Source: Nocardia inohanensis NBRC 100128 (GTDB taxonomy: Bacteria > Actinomycetota > Actinomycetes > Mycobacteriales > Mycobacteriaceae). From it: 64,000 nucleotides of DNA. Below the pieces are notes generated by a model. That model saw nothing but the letters and a program-made list of their open reading frames with translations. It did no database searches and was not told the origin of the DNA. The position numbers were made by a program, and so were the translations under genes. The stretch is from the NCBI RefSeq assembly GCF_001612945.1, contig NZ_BDBK01000022.1:1-64000 (forward strand), given 5' to 3'. Each line of letters starts with the position of its first letter. Position 1 is the stretch's first letter. Of this stretch, positions 47,244 through 56,569 are shown in pieces.

Positions 47244-47380
47244 TAACCTGTGTGGCAGGAACCTGGGCGTCCGCTTGGTCCTTGTACGCCGTCCATCCGG
47301 GGCGTGCTATCGGCAAGGCGGGTGGGTGCCTTGCCGCAATTGGTGGCACTCGGTGTCGGGATCCTCACGCCGTCGTGAGG
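47244..47380 (+). promoter_or_regulatory. pckA leader with two hairpins
   Basis: TAACCT (about 47244-47249) could be the -10 of a promoter giving a leader of about 160 nt. The leader contains a perfect 9-bp hairpin (47311-47319 with 47328-47336) and a perfect 7-bp hairpin (47363-47369 with 47374-47380). It matches no riboswitch class I can name. Confidence 0.35.
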
Positions 47381-47418
47381 TGACAAACAGCGAAGCCGCC
47401 CATCTCAGGAGAGTTTTC

Positions 47419-49245
47419 ATGACCTCAGCGACCATTCCTGGTCTTCACGATGGCACCGCGCCCACCGAGCACAAGGAACTGCTTGCCTGGGTACAGGAGG
47501 TCGCAGAACTCACCCAGCCCGACCGCGTGGTCTGGGCGGATGGGTCCGAGGAGGAAGCGGTCCGCCTCTCCGAGCAGCTGGTCGCCGCCGGCACCTTCAA
47601 GAAGCTGAACGAGGCGAAGAAGCCGAACTCGTATCTCGCGCTCTCCGATCCCTCCGACGTCGCCCGCGTCGAATCGCGCACCTACATCTGCTCCAAGACC
47701 GAGGCCGACGCCGGCCCGACCAACAACTGGGTCGACCCGGCCGAGATGCGCGCCACCATGACCGAGCTGTACCGCGGCTCCATGAAGGGCCGCACCATGT
47801 ACGTGGTGCCCTTCTGCATGGGCCCGCTGGGCGCCGAGGACCCCAAGCTGGGCGTCGAGATCACCGACTCCGAGTACGTCGTGGTCTCCATGCGCGTGAT
47901 GACCCGCATGGGCGCCGCCGCGCTGGAGAAGCTCGGCACCGACGGCGCGTTCGTGAAGGCGCTGCACTCCGTGGGCGCCCCGCTCGCCGAGGGCCAGGCC
48001 GACGTGCCGTGGCCGTGCAACGACACCAAGTACATCACCCACTTCCCCGAGGACCGCGAGATCTGGTCCTACGGTTCGGGTTACGGCGGCAACGCGCTGC
48101 TGGGCAAGAAGTGCTACTCGCTGCGCATCGCCTCCGCGATGGCGCACGACGAGGGCTGGCTGGCCGAGCACATGCTGATCCTCAAGCTGATCTCGCCCGA
48201 GAACAAGAACTACTACGTGGCCGCCGCGTTCCCGTCGGCCTGTGGCAAGACCAACCTCGCCATGATCCAGCCGACCGTTCCGGGCTGGCGCGCCGAAACC
48301 CTCGGCGACGACATCGCGTGGATGCGCTTCGGCGAGGACGGCCGCCTCTACGCGGTCAACCCGGAGTTCGGTTTCTTCGGTGTCGCGCCCGGCACCAACC
48401 ACTCCTCCAACCCCAACGCGATGGCCACCATCGATGCGGGCAACACGGTCTACACCAACGTGGCGCTCACCGATGACGGCGACGTGTGGTGGGAGGGCCT
48501 GGAGGGCCAGCCCGATCACCTGATCGACTGGAAGGGCAACGACTGGTACGAGCGTGAGTCGGAAACCCTCGCCGCGCACCCGAACTCGCGCTACTGCACC
48601 CCGATGTCGCAGTGCCCGACCCTGGCTCCGGAGTGGGACGACCCGCAGGGCGTGCCGATCTCGGCCATCCTGTTCGGCGGTCGCCGCAAGACCACGGTGC
48701 CGCTGGTGACCGAGTCCTTCGACTGGCAGCACGGCGTGTTCATGGGCGCCACCATGTCCTCCGAGCAGACCGCGGCCGCCGAGGGCAAGGTCGGCACCGT
48801 GCGCCGCGATCCGATGGCCATGCTGCCGTTCCTCGGCTACCACGTGGGCGACTACATGAGCCACTGGGTGTCGCTGGGCAAGAACGCCGACGCGAACAAG
48901 CTGCCGAAGATCTTCTACGTCAACTGGTTTCGCCGTGGCGCGGACGGCCGCTTCCTGTGGCCCGGATTCGGTGAGAACTCCCGCGTGCTGGAGTGGATCG
49001 TCGGCCGCATCGAAGGCACCGCCGAGGGTGAGGCCACCGCGATCGGCACCGTGCCGCACGCCGCCAACCTCGACCTGGAGGGCCTGGACGTCAACCCCGC
49101 CGACGTCGACGAGGCGCTCGTGGTCAACGTCGAGGAGTGGAAGCGCGAGATCCCGATGATCGAAGAGTGGTTCGAGTTCGTCGGCGACAAGCTGCCTTCC
49201 GGCATCCGCGACGAGTTCGAGGCCCTCAAAGAGCGTCTGGGATAA
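47419..49245 (+). CDS. pckA: GTP-dependent phosphoenolpyruvate carboxykinase
   Basis: A 608-residue GTP-type PEPCK that turns oxaloacetate into PEP for gluconeogenesis. Motifs: FPSACGKTNLAM (phosphate loop with the reactive Cys), GDDIAWM (metal), the active-site MSxEQTAAAEGK-like lid, and VNWFRRGADGRFLWPGFGEN (about residues 498-517). ATG 47419 has an AGGAGA Shine-Dalgarno. The preceding 240 nt hold a structured leader. Position and orientation match M. tuberculosis pckA (Rv0211). Confidence 0.97.
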   Translation: MTSATIPGLHDGTAPTEHKELLAWVQEVAELTQPDRVVWADGSEEEAVRLSEQLVAAGTFKKLNEAKKPNSYLALSDPSDVARVESRTYICSKTEADAGPTNNWVDPAEMRATMTELYRGSMKGRTMYVVPFCMGPLGAEDPKLGVEITDSEYVVVSMRVMTRMGAAALEKLGTDGAFVKALHSVGAPLAEGQADVPWPCNDTKYITHFPEDREIWSYGSGYGGNALLGKKCYSLRIASAMAHDEGWLAEHMLILKLISPENKNYYVAAAFPSACGKTNLAMIQPTVPGWRAETLGDDIAWMRFGEDGRLYAVNPEFGFFGVAPGTNHSSNPNAMATIDAGNTVYTNVALTDDGDVWWEGLEGQPDHLIDWKGNDWYERESETLAAHPNSRYCTPMSQCPTLAPEWDDPQGVPISAILFGGRRKTTVPLVTESFDWQHGVFMGATMSSEQTAAAEGKVGTVRRDPMAMLPFLGYHVGDYMSHWVSLGKNADANKLPKIFYVNWFRRGADGRFLWPGFGENSRVLEWIVGRIEGTAEGEATAIGTVPHAANLDLEGLDVNPADVDEALVVNVEEWKREIPMIEEWFEFVGDKLPSGIRDEFEALKERLG

Positions 49246-49262
49246 GTAGCCGCCAACGAACT

Positions 49263-49300
49263 AAGCCCGCCCGCACCATCGAGGTGCGAGCGGGCTTTTT
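49263..49300 (+). terminator. pckA intrinsic terminator
   Basis: A GC-rich stem (49263-49276 with about 49282-49296) is followed by a run of T, the most classical intrinsic terminator in this window. It is 18 bp past the pckA stop. Confidence 0.85.
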
Positions 49301-49307
49301 CATCTGG

Positions 49308-49607
49308 TCAGACGGTCAGGGTCCGGGTGAGTACGCCCAGGCTTTCGGCGGATTCCGAGCCCGCGGCGGATAGGACGCCGACCGTGATGGCGACGGCGCT
49401 CCAGATGATGCTGGCGACGATGCCGGTGATCGCCATGCCGCGCCCGGATTCGCCGGTCTTCTTGATCTGGCCGAGCGAGATGAAGCCGAGGATGACGGGG
49501 AGCACGCAGAAGCCGAGCAGGCCGGTGACCAGGGTGACGATGGCGAGGGTGTTCTTCTTCGCGGCCGGGGCGGGGTAGTTCGGCTGGAGCGGCGGCTGGT
49601 AGTTCAT
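49308..49607 (-). CDS. DUF4190-type small membrane protein
   Basis: A 99-residue protein: a Pro-rich N-terminus (MNYQPPLQPNYPAPAAKK), then two TM segments with the family motif GFISLGQIKKTGESGRGMAI between them. The function is unknown. The ATG at 49607 is preferred to the upstream frame. Confidence 0.82.
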   Translation of the reverse strand: MNYQPPLQPNYPAPAAKKNTLAIVTLVTGLLGFCVLPVILGFISLGQIKKTGESGRGMAITGIVASIIWSAVAITVGVLSAAGSESAESLGVLTRTLTV

Positions 49608-49667
49608 GGCCGTAGTACAGCGGCCGGACCATGACTGAATCATGATCCGGCCGTGCGGGTTCGGGAC

Positions 49668-51098
49668 TCAGCTGCCCATCGGCATGAGGAGCGACTTGGT
49701 CTCGCAGTAGGCCTCGAGGCCTTCGGGGCCGTTTTCCCGGCCTATGCCGGAGGTTTTGTAGCCGCCGAAGGGGGCGCAGGGGTCGAAGGCGTACCAGTTG
49801 ATGGCGTAGGTGCCGGTGCGGACTCGGGCGGCGACGGCGGCGCCGTGTTCGATGTCGGTGGTCCAGACCGAGCCTGCGAGACCGTAATCCGAGTCGTTGG
49901 CGATGACTACCGCCTCGTCTTCGGTGTCGTAGGGGAGGACGGAGAGGACGGGGCCGAAGATCTCTTCGCGGGCGATGGTCATGCCGTTGTTAACGTCGGC
50001 GAAGACGGTGGGCTCGACGTACCAGCCGGGCAGGTCGGGGCGGCCGCCGCCCGAGATCAGCCGGGCGCCTTCGTCTTTGCCCTTGGTGATGTAGCCCTCG
50101 ACGCGCTCGCGCTGCGCCTTGGAGATGAGCGGGCCGAGCTGGGCGGCGGGATCGTCGGGCAGGCCGACGGGGAAGAAGCCGATGGAAGCCTGTAGGGCGT
50201 CGAGGATTTCGTCGTAGCGGCTGCGGGGAGCGAGGATGCGGGTTTGGGCCACGCAGGCTTGGCCGGAGTTCATCAGACCGGCGAAGGCCAGCTTCGGCAT
50301 GTCCTCGATATTCATGTCCGGCAACAGGATTGCCGCCGATTTGCCGCCCAGCTCCAGTGAGCAGCGCTTGAGCTGGCTGCCGGCGATCGCCGCGATCTTG
50401 CGGCCGACCGCGGTGCTGCCGGTGAAGGTGACCTTGTCGACGCCGGGATGCGAGACCAGGTATTCCGAGGCGTCGGCTTCGGCGGGGAGCACCGAGAGCA
50501 CGCCCTCGGGCAGTCCGGCCTCGGCGAAGAGTTCGGCCAGCTTGTTGGCGGCCAGGGGGGTCAGCGGCGCGGGCTTGAGCACCACGGTGCAGCCGGCCAG
50601 CAGTGCGGGCGCGAGTTTGTTGACGGCCAGGAAGAGCGGCACGTTCCACGCGATCACCGCGGCGACCACGCCGACCGGTTCCCGCGATACGCGCGTGGTG
50701 CCGAACAGACCGGTACGGCTTTCGGTCCAGGGGAAGGCCTTACCGAGTCCGGCGTAGAAGTCGAGGGTGGCGCGGGCCGGCACGTAATTCAAGGTGCTGG
50801 CGGCCATGGTGGGCGCGCCCATTTCCGCGGAGAGCGCGCCGGTGATGTCGCCGGCTTTCTGATCGAGCAATTCCACCACGCGGGCGAGTAGCTGGGCGCG
50901 TTCCTCCGGCGGGGTGGCCGGCCACGGGCCGTGGTCGAAGGCCTGCCGGGCGGCGCCGACCGCGGCGTCGACGTCCGCGCGGGTGACAACGGGCACGCTG
51001 CCCACGGTTTCGAGGGTGGCGGGCGAGACGACGGTGAGGGTATCGCTGCTGGTGGGAGCGGTCCAGCGGCCGCCGATGAACAGGCTCTGGTAATCCAT
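49668..51098 (-). CDS. Aldehyde dehydrogenase (Rv0223c-type)
   Basis: A 476-residue NAD(P)-dependent aldehyde dehydrogenase. Seen are the cofactor motif FTGSTAVGRKI, the general base Glu in SLELGGKSA, and the catalytic Cys in NSGQACVAQ. The location between pckA and the methyltransferase matches Rv0223c. The physiological aldehyde is unknown. Confidence 0.93.
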   Translation of the reverse strand: MDYQSLFIGGRWTAPTSSDTLTVVSPATLETVGSVPVVTRADVDAAVGAARQAFDHGPWPATPPEERAQLLARVVELLDQKAGDITGALSAEMGAPTMAASTLNYVPARATLDFYAGLGKAFPWTESRTGLFGTTRVSREPVGVVAAVIAWNVPLFLAVNKLAPALLAGCTVVLKPAPLTPLAANKLAELFAEAGLPEGVLSVLPAEADASEYLVSHPGVDKVTFTGSTAVGRKIAAIAGSQLKRCSLELGGKSAAILLPDMNIEDMPKLAFAGLMNSGQACVAQTRILAPRSRYDEILDALQASIGFFPVGLPDDPAAQLGPLISKAQRERVEGYITKGKDEGARLISGGGRPDLPGWYVEPTVFADVNNGMTIAREEIFGPVLSVLPYDTEDEAVVIANDSDYGLAGSVWTTDIEHGAAVAARVRTGTYAINWYAFDPCAPFGGYKTSGIGRENGPEGLEAYCETKSLLMPMGS

Positions 51099-51365
51099 GA
51101 GAACACGTTACAGTTTTATGGGGATGGTTGTCTGGACTCAAGTCCGGATTCGCGTCCACTGAGCGGGACTCGGAAAATCGCGCGCCGGTAACCCGGTTCG
51201 CAATTCGGTTTGCCTATCGGTGGCTTATGCTCTGCGTGATTCTTGTTCCGCCGCCGATCTGGCCGGTTGCTCTAAATTAGCTATGGGTAATTTCTTGCCG
51301 CGACCGTTGGATAGCTCTGTCCGCGGTCGGCCGCTGGTTCGATACGCGAAAGGTAGGCGAATGGC

Positions 51366-51569
51366 ATGACCGCTGTGGACATCGATCCTTTCCTGTTGCC
51401 GGAGATCGCTGGGCTCCCCCGGATATCGGCGACCACGCCGATGCATCGGGCCGCGGGCCAGTTGCAGCGGGCGCTGCCTCCGGGGTGGCGGGTGCAGGTG
51501 GTCGAGGGTCCGCGCGAGGCCGGCCGTTCGGGTCAGCCGGTGCTGCGGTTGGTCGTATCGGACATGTGA
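51366..51569 (+). CDS. Small hypothetical protein
   Basis: A 67-residue ORF with a purine-rich Shine-Dalgarno (GAAAGG) upstream. There is no TM segment and no recognised domain; the composition is typical of coding sequence. It lies in a low-gene region between the aldehyde dehydrogenase and the methyltransferase. A TTGGATAGCTC motif occurs upstream of it (about 51307) and again upstream of the next small gene (about 51719). Confidence 0.5.
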   Translation: MTAVDIDPFLLPEIAGLPRISATTPMHRAAGQLQRALPPGWRVQVVEGPREAGRSGQPVLRLVVSDM

Positions 51570-51771
51570 GGTCGCCGGAGCCGCTGGGGCGCAAGGGCTT
51601 CCGCATACCGCTGGCAAACCGGCAGCGTTCGGGAGGATCGAATCCCGACCTGTCGGTTCGCTTTTCGCGGAACGCACTATTGCATTCCGCAGTCGTAGCG
51701 AGCATGCTTTATAGCTACCTTGGATAGCTCGTTCGTTACAGGAACCGTTACCGCACAGGGGAGTCCGAGTC

Positions 51772-52074
51772 ATGGCGGTGCAAGTCGTCGGCCGGTCACT
51801 GATGACCAGTGATCTCACGCCGCATCAGGCGAAAAGCGTGGGCATCGGCGGCTGGGTGGTGTCATTCCTGCCGGGGCGGACCCTCACCACCGAACAGGCC
51901 ACGGCCGCTTTACAGGCCGCGGAAGCGGTTGCTGCGGTGAACGCGCTGGCCTGCCAGGTCGGGCTCACCGCCATGGAGACCGTGGGGCTGGCAACCCAGG
52001 AGTCACCTTGGTGCGAACCCGAACGCTCCGACGGTTTACGCCGATTCTGGCGTCGCGGCCGCCTCGAGCGCTGA
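51772..52074 (+). CDS. Small hypothetical protein
   Basis: A 100-residue ORF with a good Shine-Dalgarno (GGGGAG) before ATG 51772. The segment GIGGWVVSFLPGRTLTTEQA is followed by an Ala-rich helix and a basic tail. The function is not recognised. The 3' end overlaps the methyltransferase gene tail-to-tail by 39 bp. Confidence 0.6.
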   Translation: MAVQVVGRSLMTSDLTPHQAKSVGIGGWVVSFLPGRTLTTEQATAALQAAEAVAAVNALACQVGLTAMETVGLATQESPWCEPERSDGLRRFWRRGRLER

Positions 52075-52893
52075 GTCTCGATTCGGTTCGGCCGCAGCGC
52101 GTTTGGTGGCCACTACAACCAGATTGCTGACCAGCAGCTCACGCAGGCCGGGCACCCGCACCATCCACCAGGCCCACCACGGGTGATACCGCGGGAAGAC
52201 CGCGAGGATCTCCACCTCGTCCGGGGTCGACTCCGCCCAGCGCAGGCCGTCCGCCGCGCGAACCGCGAAAAGTGAACGCCCGAAACGGTTCTTGGGCTCC
52301 CGGCCCTGCTTACGCGCGTACCGCCGCGCCGCGAACTCCCCGCCCAGGTAATGCCACGGCCCGGTCTCGTGCCCGCCGAACGGGCCCAGCCACACCGTGT
52401 ACGAAAACACCATCAGCCCACCGGGTTTGGTGACGCGCAGCATCTCCTCGGCCATCACCCACGGCTGCGGGACGTGTTCGGCCACATTCGACGAGACGCA
52501 GACCTCGACGGCATCGTCCCGGAACGGCAGGGCCATCCCCGACCCGCGCACCGAACCCGCCACCCGCAGGCCCGCCGCGTGCATCTCCGAAGGATCCGGC
52601 TCCACCGGCACATACCGGGCGCCCGCGCGGCCGAACTCGTCCGCGAAATACCCGGGCCCGCCGCCCACATCCAGCACGATGGTCCCGCGCAGCGACCGTC
52701 CGGTCAGATCCCGGTAGAAATCCCCCACCAGCTCGGCCGTATCGGTGGCCACCCCGCCGTAGAAGATCGCCGGATCCGTCTGCTCGAACCGGAAACTCGA
52801 CAGCAACCGCCACGACCGTCGCAGCGTCGCCCGCCCGGCGAATCGCGGGCGACGCCCGGCCCGGCGCGAAGCGATCTGTTCAGCTCGAAGCAC
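52036..52893 (-). CDS. SAM-dependent methyltransferase (Rv0224c-type)
   Basis: A 285-residue class I methyltransferase: SAM motif VLDVGGGPGYFADEFG, then VEPDPSEM, and the motif-III region VTKPGGLMVFSYTVW. The C-terminus has a hydrophobic WWAWWMVRVPGLRELLVSNLV segment that may associate with the membrane. Position matches Rv0224c. The GTG at 52893 is preferred, as upstream residues are Arg/Gly-rich and not conserved. The methyl acceptor is unknown. Confidence 0.87.
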   Translation of the reverse strand: MLRAEQIASRRAGRRPRFAGRATLRRSWRLLSSFRFEQTDPAIFYGGVATDTAELVGDFYRDLTGRSLRGTIVLDVGGGPGYFADEFGRAGARYVPVEPDPSEMHAAGLRVAGSVRGSGMALPFRDDAVEVCVSSNVAEHVPQPWVMAEEMLRVTKPGGLMVFSYTVWLGPFGGHETGPWHYLGGEFAARRYARKQGREPKNRFGRSLFAVRAADGLRWAESTPDEVEILAVFPRYHPWWAWWMVRVPGLRELLVSNLVVVATKRAAAEPNRDSALEAAATPESA

Positions 52894-53163
52894 GGCGGAA
52901 AGTCTCGCACAACCATCCCGCCCGACGCCGCCCACCCGAACTCTCGCGCCACCCCACCCCACCCGGCCCCGTCGCGGCGTGGCGAGCGCCGCGCCGCGGA
53001 CTCGAACGTGATGCCGCCGGGGCGGGTCGGGTGCGCGGTGGCCGGCAACTGCGGGGCGATTGCAACGGGTCGGATGACCACTTGGGGTGTCGGGGTCGAC
53101 GTGGGGCTATAGGGTGGAGCCCATTGTCCGTCGAACGTCATCGTGAACCCTGGAGATCCGCCC

Positions 53164-54342
53164 GTGCGTGAAGTGCTGCTGCTGTGCTGGCGCGACACCG
53201 GGCATCCGCAGGGCGGGGGCAGCGAGCGCTACCTGGAACAGGTGGGGGCGCAGCTGGCGGCGCGGGGCGTGAAGGTCACCTTGCGGACCGCGCGGTATCC
53301 GGGGGCGGCCAAGCGGGAACGGGTCGACGGGATCGAGATCAGTCGCGCGGGCGGGCGGTACACGGTGTATCCGCGGGCGCTGGCGGCCATCGCGCTGGGG
53401 CGGGTCGGGATCGGGCCGTTGCGCGGCGTCCGGCCGGACGCGGTGATCGACACCCAGAACGGGATCCCCTTCTTCGCGCGCGCGGCGAGCAGTGCGCCGA
53501 CGGTGCTGCTGGTGCATCACGGGCATCGGGAGCAGTGGCCGGTCGCGGGCAAGCTGGTCGGGCGCATCGGCTGGTGGATCGAATCGCGGCTCTCGCCGCG
53601 GGTGCATCGCGGGAATCAGTATCTGACGGTGTCGCTGCCGTCGGCCGAGGAGTTGACCGCGCTCGGGGTCGAGGGATCGCGGATTGCCGTGGTGCGCAAC
53701 GGGGCCGAACCCGTGCCCGCGCACGTACCCGCCGGTGACGATGCCACCCGCACGTCGCACCCCAGCATCGTGGTGCTGTCGCGACTGGTGCCGCACAAGC
53801 AGATCGAAGACGCCATGGCGGCGGTCGCCGGGCTGCGCGAGCGCATTCCGGACCTGCATCTCGATGTGATCGGCGGCGGGTGGTGGGCCGACAATCTGCG
53901 CGACCACGCCCGCGAACTCGGCATCGCCGACGCGGTCACCTTCCACGGCCACGTCGACGAGGACCGCAAGCATCAGCTGCTGTCCCGGGCCTGGGTGCAT
54001 GTGCTGCCCTCCCGCAAGGAGGGCTGGGGGCTCGCGGTCATCGAGGCGGCGCAGCACGGCGTGCCGACCATCGGCTACCGCAGCTCACGGGGGCTCACCG
54101 ACTCCATCGTCGACGGCGTTACCGGCATCCTGGTCGATGATGCCGCGCAGCTCACCGCCGCCGCCGGCGATCTGCTCGCCGACCACGAGGCGCGTACCGA
54201 ACTCGGCGAGAAGGCGCGCATGCGGGCTCGTGAATTCTCCTGGGAGCAAACCGGAATCGGCGTCCACCAGGTGCTGTCCGCGGTCGCGCGCGGTGAGCGC
54301 GTCTCCGGTCTGGTCGCCCTCGCACCCGCGAATCAGCCCTAG
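53164..54342 (+). CDS. GT4 family glycosyltransferase (Rv0225-type)
   Basis: A 392-residue GT-B fold enzyme. The N-terminus GHPQGGGSERYLEQVGAQLA and the C-terminal donor-site motif LPSRKEGWGLAVIEAAQHGV with its ExxxxxxxE pattern are clear. It should transfer a sugar from a nucleotide donor to an envelope lipid or glycan. The GTG at 53164 has GGAG 7 nt upstream and is preferred to a GTG at 53143. Position matches Rv0225. Confidence 0.9.
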   Translation: MREVLLLCWRDTGHPQGGGSERYLEQVGAQLAARGVKVTLRTARYPGAAKRERVDGIEISRAGGRYTVYPRALAAIALGRVGIGPLRGVRPDAVIDTQNGIPFFARAASSAPTVLLVHHGHREQWPVAGKLVGRIGWWIESRLSPRVHRGNQYLTVSLPSAEELTALGVEGSRIAVVRNGAEPVPAHVPAGDDATRTSHPSIVVLSRLVPHKQIEDAMAAVAGLRERIPDLHLDVIGGGWWADNLRDHARELGIADAVTFHGHVDEDRKHQLLSRAWVHVLPSRKEGWGLAVIEAAQHGVPTIGYRSSRGLTDSIVDGVTGILVDDAAQLTAAAGDLLADHEARTELGEKARMRAREFSWEQTGIGVHQVLSAVARGERVSGLVALAPANQP

Positions 54343-54399
54343 CCGCTTTCTCTTTCGATTCCCCGCCGACCGGTTCCCGCCGCTCGTACGCTCCTATCC

Positions 54400-54480
54400 G
54401 TGTGGATAATCGCCGTAATCGCGGCAGTCAGCGTCGTCGTCATCGCGATCGGGTTCGCCCTGGGTTTCCCGCGCGACTGA
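54400..54480 (+). CDS. Candidate 26-residue single-TM microprotein
   Basis: The frame GTG TGG ATA ATC ... TGA encodes about 26 residues that form one continuous TM segment (MWIIAVIAAVSVVVIAIGFA, then LGFPRD). TACGCT (54387-54392) lies 7 nt before the GTG, the same leaderless spacing seen at other genes here. The last 41 bp overlap the end of the convergent Rv0226c-like gene. It was too short for automatic calling, and coding is not proven. Confidence 0.4.
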   Translation: MWIIAVIAAVSVVVIAIGFALGFPRD

Positions 54481-56560
54481 TCCGCGTATCCCTCGAATGC
54501 CATGCGGCGGCGAGCATTCCGCTGATCAGCAAGGCCGCCCAGAGCAGATGCGCCGCCCCGGAGATTCGGCGATCCGCGGCGGAGGCGTCGTGATCCGCGA
54601 TCGCTCCCGGCACCCGATACAGTCGTAGTTCCCGATCCGCATACACCGGAATCAACTGGTCCAGAGTGGTTTTCGATTCCCCGACCGGACCTGGCGTGCC
54701 GCCCTCCATCAGTACCCAGCCGACGCCGAGCTCACCCAGACGCGCCGCCGAGCCGCCGTGCAGCAGCACCTGCTCCGCCTCGCGGGCGCGCGTCCCCTCC
54801 CCGGCCACCGAGCCACCCGCTACCGGTAGCTCGCCGGTCTGCAATACGTCCCGGCGCAGCATGCGCGGGGCGGGGTCCAGTACCGGAGCCTTCCCCGAAT
54901 ACCGGAACTTGCGGAACATCCCGCCGGGCAGCACCGCCACATCGCCTGGTGCATCGACTATTTCGGCAACCCGAGCCCACCCGGCCGGATACTGCACCGG
55001 GCGCAGCGCTCCGCCCACGCCCCACGCCAGATCGGGCAGCGCGATGGCCAGCAGAACGACGAACCCCGCTGCCACCCCGGCGGTTCGACTACTTCCGCCC
55101 GACCGCGCCTCGGTCCCACTCAGGCCGGCCGCGCGTGCCTGCCGGGCCGAAATCCATTCGCCTACAACCCGGCATCCCGCAGCCGCACACAATGCGTATC
55201 CGGGTATCGCCAGCGCTACGAACTTCTGCGTATCGCGAAACAGCCCGGCTCCCGGCACCTTCGTCACCAAGAATTCGCCCGCAGCCAACCCCCACCCGGT
55301 CGCGCCGAGGGCGGGTATCACCACCGCGATGAGGGCCAAGCCCAGCAGCATGCGGCGAGCGTGCGGGTTCGGGTCCGCAGCTGGCCGGTGATCCGTGCCG
55401 GATGAGTTTCGGAGCACCACGCCCGAATCGGAAGGGCCAGTGGCGATGCCGGATGCGGCCAGCGTGTCACCCGGCTCGGCCGGCTGAAACACCCGCGGGT
55501 GGGAGCCTGCCGTGCCCATGACCGCCCGCACGCCGGTGGCGACGACGGCCAGCAGAAGCAAGGTCCCGATCGCCGCGAAGAAGGTGGTACGCGACCCCGG
55601 CACCGCCGTCGAATTCCAGATTCCGCCCAGCCCGGCCAAACTGCCGACGGTGCCCAGCCAGGGTTCCGCGCGCGCCGCGAAAGCCGCCACGCCCGCCGGA
55701 TCCGAGGTCTGCGCCGCGCTACCCGCGAGCGCGGTCGCCGCCAGCCAGGGAGCGGATGTCAGTACCCATAGTGCCAGCGCGCCAACAAGATTCCGCCGAC
55801 CTACCAGCAGCGCCAAAACGCAGCCCGCGAGTAGCGAACCCGTCGGCGTCAGACCCGCGGCCGCTAGCAAGCCACCCAGCGCCGCCCACATCCACCAGTC
55901 GCGCTGGGCCGAAATATGCTGCGCGCCAGCCTGATCGTCAGCGCCTCGAACTGCGGCAGCGGCGTCTTGCTCTCCTCTCCTGGCGGTGCCCTCAGCAGGG
56001 CCGCAATCCTGCTGAGGCTTCTTGCTGCCGGTGACAGTCGCATTCACGTCGTTCGTGGACTGTTCGTCGATTGCGCTCTCGATCGCCCGGCGGGGGCGTC
56101 GTAAGCGGTTGGCCAGCAGGGCGATCCAGGGGAGGGCGGCATAGCCGGTGAGCAGGCTCCAGTGGCCTTGCAGGAGGCGTTCGGCGACGTAGGGGTTCCA
56201 GATGGCGACGGTGGCGGCGGCGAGCTGCGGTGCGAGGGTGACGTCCAGCAGTTCCCGGGCGAGGCGGGCCGCGCCCCAGCCCGCCAGCCAGATCGCGGCC
56301 AGGAGAATGGCTTTCACCAGGAGGCCGCCGTCGATCACGGTGGAGAGGGTGGCGATGAGGGCGTCCTGCGGGACGGCGCGCGGGGCGGCATCGCCGAGAC
56401 CGAGAGCGGAGTCGGTGAGGTAGGAGCGGGGGGTGCTGACGGCGTCGCGGAGCAGCAGATAGCCGGGGGAAAGCAGGGGACCGAGCACCAGCAAGGCCAG
56501 GATCAGGCTGTATCCGGCGGGGATCAGCCTGGTCCAGCGCCGTTCGCGGGGCTCGTTCAC
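54440..56560 (-). CDS. Large GT-C-like membrane protein (Rv0226c-type)
   Basis: A 706-residue membrane protein with about 10-12 TM segments and a soluble C-terminal region (about 540-680), as in GT-C-type or dolichyl-phosphate-sugar-using enzymes. Landmarks are WNPYVAERLLQGHWSLLTGY near residue 120 and FRDTQKFVALAIPGYAL. Its place between the glycosyltransferase and the DUF3068 gene matches Rv0226c. A hydrophilic low-complexity insert (about 155-215) interrupts the membrane part. It starts with a GTG 9 bp after the flippase stop, so the two are co-transcribed. Confidence 0.8.
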   Translation of the reverse strand: MNEPRERRWTRLIPAGYSLILALLVLGPLLSPGYLLLRDAVSTPRSYLTDSALGLGDAAPRAVPQDALIATLSTVIDGGLLVKAILLAAIWLAGWGAARLARELLDVTLAPQLAAATVAIWNPYVAERLLQGHWSLLTGYAALPWIALLANRLRRPRRAIESAIDEQSTNDVNATVTGSKKPQQDCGPAEGTARRGEQDAAAAVRGADDQAGAQHISAQRDWWMWAALGGLLAAAGLTPTGSLLAGCVLALLVGRRNLVGALALWVLTSAPWLAATALAGSAAQTSDPAGVAAFAARAEPWLGTVGSLAGLGGIWNSTAVPGSRTTFFAAIGTLLLLAVVATGVRAVMGTAGSHPRVFQPAEPGDTLAASGIATGPSDSGVVLRNSSGTDHRPAADPNPHARRMLLGLALIAVVIPALGATGWGLAAGEFLVTKVPGAGLFRDTQKFVALAIPGYALCAAAGCRVVGEWISARQARAAGLSGTEARSGGSSRTAGVAAGFVVLLAIALPDLAWGVGGALRPVQYPAGWARVAEIVDAPGDVAVLPGGMFRKFRYSGKAPVLDPAPRMLRRDVLQTGELPVAGGSVAGEGTRAREAEQVLLHGGSAARLGELGVGWVLMEGGTPGPVGESKTTLDQLIPVYADRELRLYRVPGAIADHDASAADRRISGAAHLLWAALLISGMLAAAWHSRDTRISRAGNPGRTRSR

Positions 56561-56569
56561 ACCGGCACC

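Noticed and set aside
51485..51727. 80-residue ORF after the first small hypothetical gene
   Set aside because: Overlaps the better-supported frame at 51366-51569, has no Shine-Dalgarno and no protein-like features.
53107..54057. 316-residue ORF antisense to the GT4 gene
   Set aside because: Shadow frame of a clear glycosyltransferase.
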